DNA of 10,496 nucleotides from Bacteroidales bacterium UBA1253 (GTDB lineage: Bacteria > Bacteroidota > Bacteroidia > Bacteroidales > Paludibacteraceae), in the NCBI GenBank assembly GCA_002308815.1, contig DBVX01000009.1:9841-20336 (forward strand). Direction: 5' to 3'. Made by a program: the position numbers and the translations under genes. This document shows positions 6,271 through 10,496 of the stretch, in pieces; position 1 is the stretch's first letter; each line of letters starts with the position of its first letter. The notes beneath the pieces are model-generated. The model did no database searches, had not been told where the DNA came from, and saw nothing but the letters and a program-made list of their open reading frames with translations.

Positions 6271-9059
6271 AAACCAAATTATTTGCGATGCTGCTTACTT
6301 TAACAGCATGTATTGAAATGGCAATTGCTAATGGTACTTTGATAGATGGAATTTACTACCGTTTGAATGGACAAATGCATACTGCTACTGTTTCTTATTA
6401 TGGAGCTTATTCCTATTACTCAAAGGATTATTACAAAGGAAATATGGTGATACCGTCTTCTGTTACATATAATGGTACAACTTATAATGTAACTTCAATC
6501 GGTGAAAACGCTTTTGTAAATTGCACAAATCTAACTGACATTACTATCCCTAATTGCGTTACTAGTATTGGGAGATGCGCCTTTTATCGTTGCACAAAAC
6601 TTACGAGTCTGACTTTGCCAGATAGTTTGACTACTATAGGTGATAGTGCATTTGCTTATAATAAAATTACCTCTATTGTTATTCCTGATAGTGTAAAAAC
6701 ACTAAGTTCAAAAGTTTTCTATCAATGTACCAATTTAACCACGGTAAGTCTTCCCGCTAATCTGCAAAGGATAAATGGATCAGCTTTTAGTCAATGTAAT
6801 TCTCTTAATAATGTTGTTGTTCCTGAGCATGTAACTGCAATTGGGGATTATGCATTCAGTAATTGTACTAGTTTAGTCACAATATCCTTGCCTGATAGCA
6901 GTAATATTGCATGGGGAAGTGGCATGTTTAGTGGCTGCACTAGTTTGCCTGTGTATGATAATATCAGATATGCTGATAAATATCTAATTAAGGTAGTTGG
7001 AAGTAATATAGAAACATCATATGAGATTAGAGAGGAGACAAGATGGATTGATCCATATGCTTTTTCCAATTGTACAAAATTAACATCAATCTCAATCCCC
7101 AAAAATGTTACGAATTTAGAGGAAACCACGTTTGGCACACGCAATCATATTACGTGGGATACAGTTACTATCAATTCTAATGCGATAGTAAGTAAGACAT
7201 ATTCAGCGTCTCACTCTCTCACAAGTATTTTTACAGGAGTGCATTTATTTAAAATAGGAGATGATGTCCGCAAAATTGGAGATTACGCTTTTTGTCGAGT
7301 TAATTATTCTTTCTGGAATATATCAATGTCTGATAGCATTACCTATATAGGTGCATATGCTTTTAAAGATGCATCCTCTATGAAAAGTGTCACTATTCCG
7401 GCAAATGTAACATGCCTATATCCAACTGCTTTTCAAGGATGTACCTCATTAACTTCGATTACATGGAATGCAATTAACTATCCTCAAGGTACTGGCGCGC
7501 AAAACTTTTCTAATGGACCATTTTATCCGATTCGTGAACAAATTACTTCCTTTACAATTGGTGAAAATGTAGTAAGATTACCTTCGCAGTTATGTGCTGG
7601 GATGAAAAATCTCCCATATGTTATAATACCGAATAGTGTCATAGTTATTGATGGATCTGTATTTAATGGATGTTCGAAATTCACATCTATAACCATTCCT
7701 AGTAGTTTACATGCTGTTGGAAGTGGCGCTTTTGGAGGATGCACAAATTTACAAGAAGTACACATAATGGATTCCACATGGTGTTCTGTTGAGTTTGGAA
7801 GTCCTACAGCGAATCCCTTATACTATGCACAAAAACTATACCTTAATAATGAGTTATTTACGGATTTAGTTGTTCCAGACAACATAACAAATATCGGTTC
7901 ATATGCTTTCTATAATTACCCATACCTAAATTCTGCTATTATTGGAAATGATGTAACAAGAATTGGGAGAAGTGCTTTTGAGAATTGTTCGTCGCTTTCT
8001 AAAATATCAATAGGTACTAATGTGGAAGATTTACATTTTTATGCATTTCATAATTGTTCCGCTATAGATACAATTCGGTGGAATGTGAAAAAGGATTGCT
8101 TATTTAATGTCGGAGGCATAACTAATTATCCTGAAAAATCTCTTTTTGAATCTAGCAATACGAATATAAAAAAAATTATCATCGGAAATGAAGTTGAAGT
8201 TATTCCCCAATATCTATGCTATAATATGCATCAAATACGTTCTATAAATATCCCTTCAAGCGTAACTACAATTGGCAAATCTGCTTTTTATGGTTGCTCG
8301 GGACTAAATGCTGTTCATATTTCGGATATTGCTGCATGGTGTGGCATAGATATAGATGATATAAATTTAGAATATGGATCTAGTCCATTAGCATGGGCTA
8401 AACACTTATACATGAATGGGGAGGAGATAATTGACTTAATAATCCCTGAAGGAGTAACTTTAATTAAAAATTGCCTTTTCTATAATGCGATTTCTCTTGC
8501 TACAATAACTATTCCTAGTACCGTTACAAGTATTGGATGGAATGCTATAAGAAAATGTACTAATTTATCACACATTACATGTAATGCACAAATCCCTCCG
8601 GAATATGGAGGAAATAATTTTTCATATTGCGAAAATCTACATTCTATCTATGTCCCATGTGGCACTTTAGATGCCTATCGAACAGCTTGGAGTGATTTTT
8701 CTGACTTAATCAAGTATAAACCAACTTCTTATCAATTAACTCTAGGTGTCAATAATAGTGAAGCAGGTAGAATAATCCTTACTCAAGATCCAACCATTTG
8801 CAATAACACTGCTTCAATAGAAGCGATTCCTAATGAGAGCTATGTATTTGATCATTGGAGCGATGATAATACCGAGAATCCCCGAGAAGTTATTGTGGAT
8901 GCAGACATTGAACTTACCGCATATTTCAGTCCAGTTGGAGGTACAGATATTGAAGACGCCTATAATGATATTATTCCTCACAAGGTATTACAAGACGGTC
9001 AAATCTTCATTCTCCGTGGCGATAAGACCTATACGATTACCGGCGCAGAGGTTAAGTAA
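6267..9059 (+). CDS. BspA-like leucine-rich-repeat surface protein
   Basis: This 930-residue exported protein has a basic, hydrophobic N-terminus (MKTKLFAMLLTLTAC). Cleavage could follow Ala21 (signal peptidase I) or precede Cys15, since LTAC fits a lipobox. After the usual N-terminal lead (GIYYRLNG, then MVIPSSVTYNGTTYNVTSIG) come many LRR_5 (BspA, Treponema pallidum type) repeats of about 23 residues from about residue 75 to 800, with the pattern IG..AF..C..L..I.IP.SV. An insert-bearing module is duplicated (residues about 400-604 and 605-740). VPCGTLDAYRTAW closes the array. Residues 822-887 form an InlB-B-like/bacterial repeat domain (FDHWSDDNTENPREV, ELTAYF). The end, KVLQDGQIFILRGDKTYTIT (906-925), resembles the Bacteroidales C-terminal tail related to type IX sorting domains. 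Proteins of this family act in adhesion or host contact. The start is set by the ATGA overlap with the NTPase gene and by the signal peptide. Strong AT bias compared with pheT suggests transfer. Confidence 0.95.
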   Translation: MKTKLFAMLLTLTACIEMAIANGTLIDGIYYRLNGQMHTATVSYYGAYSYYSKDYYKGNMVIPSSVTYNGTTYNVTSIGENAFVNCTNLTDITIPNCVTSIGRCAFYRCTKLTSLTLPDSLTTIGDSAFAYNKITSIVIPDSVKTLSSKVFYQCTNLTTVSLPANLQRINGSAFSQCNSLNNVVVPEHVTAIGDYAFSNCTSLVTISLPDSSNIAWGSGMFSGCTSLPVYDNIRYADKYLIKVVGSNIETSYEIREETRWIDPYAFSNCTKLTSISIPKNVTNLEETTFGTRNHITWDTVTINSNAIVSKTYSASHSLTSIFTGVHLFKIGDDVRKIGDYAFCRVNYSFWNISMSDSITYIGAYAFKDASSMKSVTIPANVTCLYPTAFQGCTSLTSITWNAINYPQGTGAQNFSNGPFYPIREQITSFTIGENVVRLPSQLCAGMKNLPYVIIPNSVIVIDGSVFNGCSKFTSITIPSSLHAVGSGAFGGCTNLQEVHIMDSTWCSVEFGSPTANPLYYAQKLYLNNELFTDLVVPDNITNIGSYAFYNYPYLNSAIIGNDVTRIGRSAFENCSSLSKISIGTNVEDLHFYAFHNCSAIDTIRWNVKKDCLFNVGGITNYPEKSLFESSNTNIKKIIIGNEVEVIPQYLCYNMHQIRSINIPSSVTTIGKSAFYGCSGLNAVHISDIAAWCGIDIDDINLEYGSSPLAWAKHLYMNGEEIIDLIIPEGVTLIKNCLFYNAISLATITIPSTVTSIGWNAIRKCTNLSHITCNAQIPPEYGGNNFSYCENLHSIYVPCGTLDAYRTAWSDFSDLIKYKPTSYQLTLGVNNSEAGRIILTQDPTICNNTASIEAIPNESYVFDHWSDDNTENPREVIVDADIELTAYFSPVGGTDIEDAYNDIIPHKVLQDGQIFILRGDKTYTITGAEVK
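7464..8490 (+). repeat. Higher-order duplication within the LRR array
   Basis: Two copies of a supermodule lie head to tail in the protein. Each starts with a W-N turn (Trp400 and Trp605), passes through a strand of type I.S.TIGENVVRLPSQLC or IKKIIIGNEVEVIPQYLC, then two standard LRRs, then a W-C segment (Trp505 and Trp691) leading to NPLYYAQKLYLNNE or SPLAWAKHLYMNGE and an LRR. The W-N anchors are 205 residues apart and the W-C anchors 186, so the copies differ by indels. DNA identity is visibly low, so the duplication is old. Confidence 0.7.
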
Positions 9060-9083
9060 TCACATATCTTCATAATATCATGC

Positions 9084-9111
9084 AAGCGTCACGCCGAACA
9101 GCGTGGCGCTT
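9084..9111 (+). terminator. Hairpin terminator after the BspA-like gene
   Basis: AAGCGTCACGC (9084-9094) pairs with GCGTGGCGCTT (9101-9111), 11 bp with one G-T wobble and a 6-base loop, followed by a T-rich stretch (ACTATTTCTT). It begins 25 bases after the stop codon, as expected for a factor-independent terminator. Confidence 0.7.
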
Positions 9112-9136
9112 ACTATTTCTTCGTCTATTTCGTCCA

Positions 9137-9161
9137 CATGAAAGCTCCGTGGGCTTTTATG
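9137..9161. repeat. Second short hairpin
   Basis: CATGAAAGCTC (9137-9147) pairs with GGGCTTTTATG (9151-9161) through 11 positions including two G-T wobbles, around a CGT loop. It has no T run, so it may support the preceding terminator or be a remnant repeat; role unknown. Confidence 0.4.
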
Positions 9162-9377
9162 GCTGCGGAATAATGAGAGGACTATTCGGACACGGTCACA
9201 GAGCCGACTAATTAAGCCGAAAGGTGTTTTTTTTCCCTTACCCCGTCTGTCTGCAGGTTCCTTTTCTGTGTCCATTAGGTCGGATACCATCCAACACGGC
9301 TCTGCCGTTCTCTTCTTGTCCGTTTCCGGCGTTTGGCATACCTGAAACCGCCTCATTAGCACAAAAAGCATATTTCT

Positions 9378-9409
9378 TTTGGCTGTATGCTGAAAGAAGC
9401 GTACTTTTG
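9378..9409 (+). promoter_or_regulatory. Bacteroidetes-type promoter for the second LRR gene
   Basis: TTTG at 9378-9381 and TACTTTTG at 9402-9409 match both the -33 box (TTTG) and the -7 box (TAnnTTTG) exactly, with 20 bases between them. The predicted transcript would start near 9416, about 23 bases before the ATG at 9439. Confidence 0.85.
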
Positions 9410-9438
9410 CACCAAAATACAAATAAAGCACAACCGAT

Positions 9439-10496
9439 ATGATTGGAAGAGTCCTAAAATCCACCATTGAAGCACGAATGTTCCGTGGAAAGACAGGTAT
9501 TTACAAAGGTTTTGCAGAGGCGCTGCTGATGTTCATCACGGCAGCGCCCCTGCATGCCACAGAGCCTGCGGTTCCTGACTACAAAAGGGCGGAGAACTAC
9601 AGCGAAGAGACAGTCAGTCTCAACGCCACATTCAAGATGGGTGAGCAGTTTGACATCCACAAAGTGTTCCCTGTCCTGCCCAAACGATTCCACTACGATG
9701 ACGAGGCGCCCGCGCTGACCGGCGAAATCGTCATCGAACTGGACATAGACCTTTCGCCGGGCTGGAACGAAACGATGCAGTTCAGCGAAGCGGAAATCCA
9801 CAACGGCTACTGCGTCAGTGAAGGCAACGCATCCCTGACCGCCTTTCATTTCGACACCGTTATGGTGGACGGTTATATGTATTATTCCAAGAAGACCACA
9901 TACAACCTCATTTTTACGGTGAAAGACAGACTCGTCTTGCCGGGTATGAAAGACGGCACACAGCCCGACCTGTCTTTGCTGAAAGACACGTTCATCAATC
10001 TCTATGACAATATCGAGAACAAGATAGGGTTCTATTATGTTTCCGATTGCAACGTGTCAAGCCATTGGGATTCCGGTTTGCAGAAAACGGTCTATGATGA
10101 TTTCAATATCAGCTGGAACTATTGCGGTACCCCCGGAATCAGTTCAAGCAATCCCGAGGTGGTGTACGTCCAGCCCGACTATTCGCTGTCAGGCTTTATG
10201 CCGGGTGTGTCTGTCATCACAGTATCCTGTCCCGCCTGGGAAGGACGGTATCAGGAGACATCCACCACATACGCTGTTACGGTCTGCGGCACGTCCGTCA
10301 AAGGGGACATATCCTACGAGGTGCAGCGCCACTCGCTGAAAGTATCCAACGAATACTGGTGGGACGCGCCGCTTGTACTGGCCGACAGAGCCGGAAACGA
10401 ACAGTACCCATGGGACGGTCTGAAAGCCGACAGTCTGGTAATCAACGACTATATAAGTTATATCGGCAGGGATGTGTTCGCCGGGATGAAAGACAT
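9439..10496 (+). CDS. BspA-like LRR surface protein, N-terminal part
   Basis: The frame is open from ATG 9439 to the window end (352 codons, no stop), so the gene is cut by the edge. The hydrophobic segment GFAEALLMFITAAPLHA (24-40) is a probable signal peptide with cleavage after Ala40. An alternative ATG at 9478 would give a more normal 27-residue signal and may be the real start. Residues about 55-200 form an unrecognised region containing ALTGEIVIELDIDLSPGW and the Tyr-rich VDGYMYYSKKTTYNLIFTV. Residues about 222-284 resemble a Big_2 Ig-like domain: SSNPEVVYVQPDYSLSGFMP followed by VSVITVS and a closing TTYAVTV. At the edge, LVINDYISYIGRDVFAGMKD (333-352) fits the first LRR_5 unit, so the rest is probably a BspA-like array. 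It has its own strong promoter and is more GC-rich than the preceding LRR gene, so the two have different histories despite being neighbours. Confidence 0.8.
   Translation, partial: MIGRVLKSTIEARMFRGKTGIYKGFAEALLMFITAAPLHATEPAVPDYKRAENYSEETVSLNATFKMGEQFDIHKVFPVLPKRFHYDDEAPALTGEIVIELDIDLSPGWNETMQFSEAEIHNGYCVSEGNASLTAFHFDTVMVDGYMYYSKKTTYNLIFTVKDRLVLPGMKDGTQPDLSLLKDTFINLYDNIENKIGFYYVSDCNVSSHWDSGLQKTVYDDFNISWNYCGTPGISSSNPEVVYVQPDYSLSGFMPGVSVITVSCPAWEGRYQETSTTYAVTVCGTSVKGDISYEVQRHSLKVSNEYWWDAPLVLADRAGNEQYPWDGLKADSLVINDYISYIGRDVFAGMKD

Larger units (their letters stand above)
9060..9438. other. Intergenic region between the two surface-protein genes
   Basis: These 379 bases contain a terminator (9084-9111), a second hairpin (9137-9161), a T8 tract (9227-9234) without a GC stem, and a promoter (9378-9409). 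No gene is supported: an open frame on the minus strand (9078-9467) runs through the terminator and promoter and is not recognised. Confidence 0.6.

Noticed and set aside
6500..8650. Repetitive pattern as a possible CRISPR or DNA repeat array
   Set aside because: The periodicity is at the protein level (about 23-residue LRRs) with low DNA identity; no conserved direct repeats with spacers.
9227..9234. T8 tract as an intrinsic terminator
   Set aside because: No stable GC stem precedes it, and a better terminator lies at 9084-9111.
9078..9467. A 129-codon minus-strand open frame
   Set aside because: It covers the terminator, the promoter and the start of the second LRR gene, has no recognisable domain, and has no promoter of its own that I can see.

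Overview
The window looks like chromosomal DNA of a member of the Bacteroidales, possibly Prevotellaceae or Bacteroidaceae. This rests on four things: a GT3-type glycogen synthase, a PheT of the Bacteroidetes type, BspA-like leucine-rich-repeat surface proteins with a Bacteroidales-style C-terminal tail, and two good matches to the Bacteroidetes primary promoter (TTTG, 19-20 bases, TAnnTTTG). The genus is an inference; no rRNA or tRNA gene is present to settle it.

Left part (1-3558): GC-rich housekeeping DNA. It holds the 3' end of a glycogen synthase gene, followed 12 bases later by a complete pheT. These two are probably co-transcribed.

Middle (3559-4413): a decayed region. After pheT come an array of 11-bp tandem units and a pseudogene of a small conserved Bacteroidales protein. 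The pseudogene is broken by an extra block of about 96 bases that folds into two hairpins, and by a one-base insertion in a C tract.

Middle-right (4414-5453): a promoter drives two overlapping genes. One encodes a compact GHKL (histidine-kinase-like) ATPase and the other a STAS-like (DUF4325-type) protein. Together they resemble a partner-switching module of the SpoIIAB/SpoIIAA kind.

Right part (5454-9059): the DNA becomes clearly AT-rich. A 129-base imperfect palindrome (43 paired bases, TTCG loop) precedes a small P-loop NTPase gene. That gene overlaps by ATGA a 930-residue secreted BspA-like LRR protein, so the two are probably translationally coupled. A hairpin terminator follows. The base-composition change and the palindrome at its edge suggest acquired DNA.

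Right end (9060-10496): an intergenic stretch with a near-consensus promoter, then the start of a second, more GC-rich surface protein. It has a signal peptide, a Big_2-like domain and the first LRR_5 unit at the window edge. It runs off the window.

The points most worth a second look are the NTPase/BspA coupling, the GHKL/STAS-like pair, the long palindrome, and the structured insertion that broke the pseudogene and shares a partly similar motif with the palindrome.
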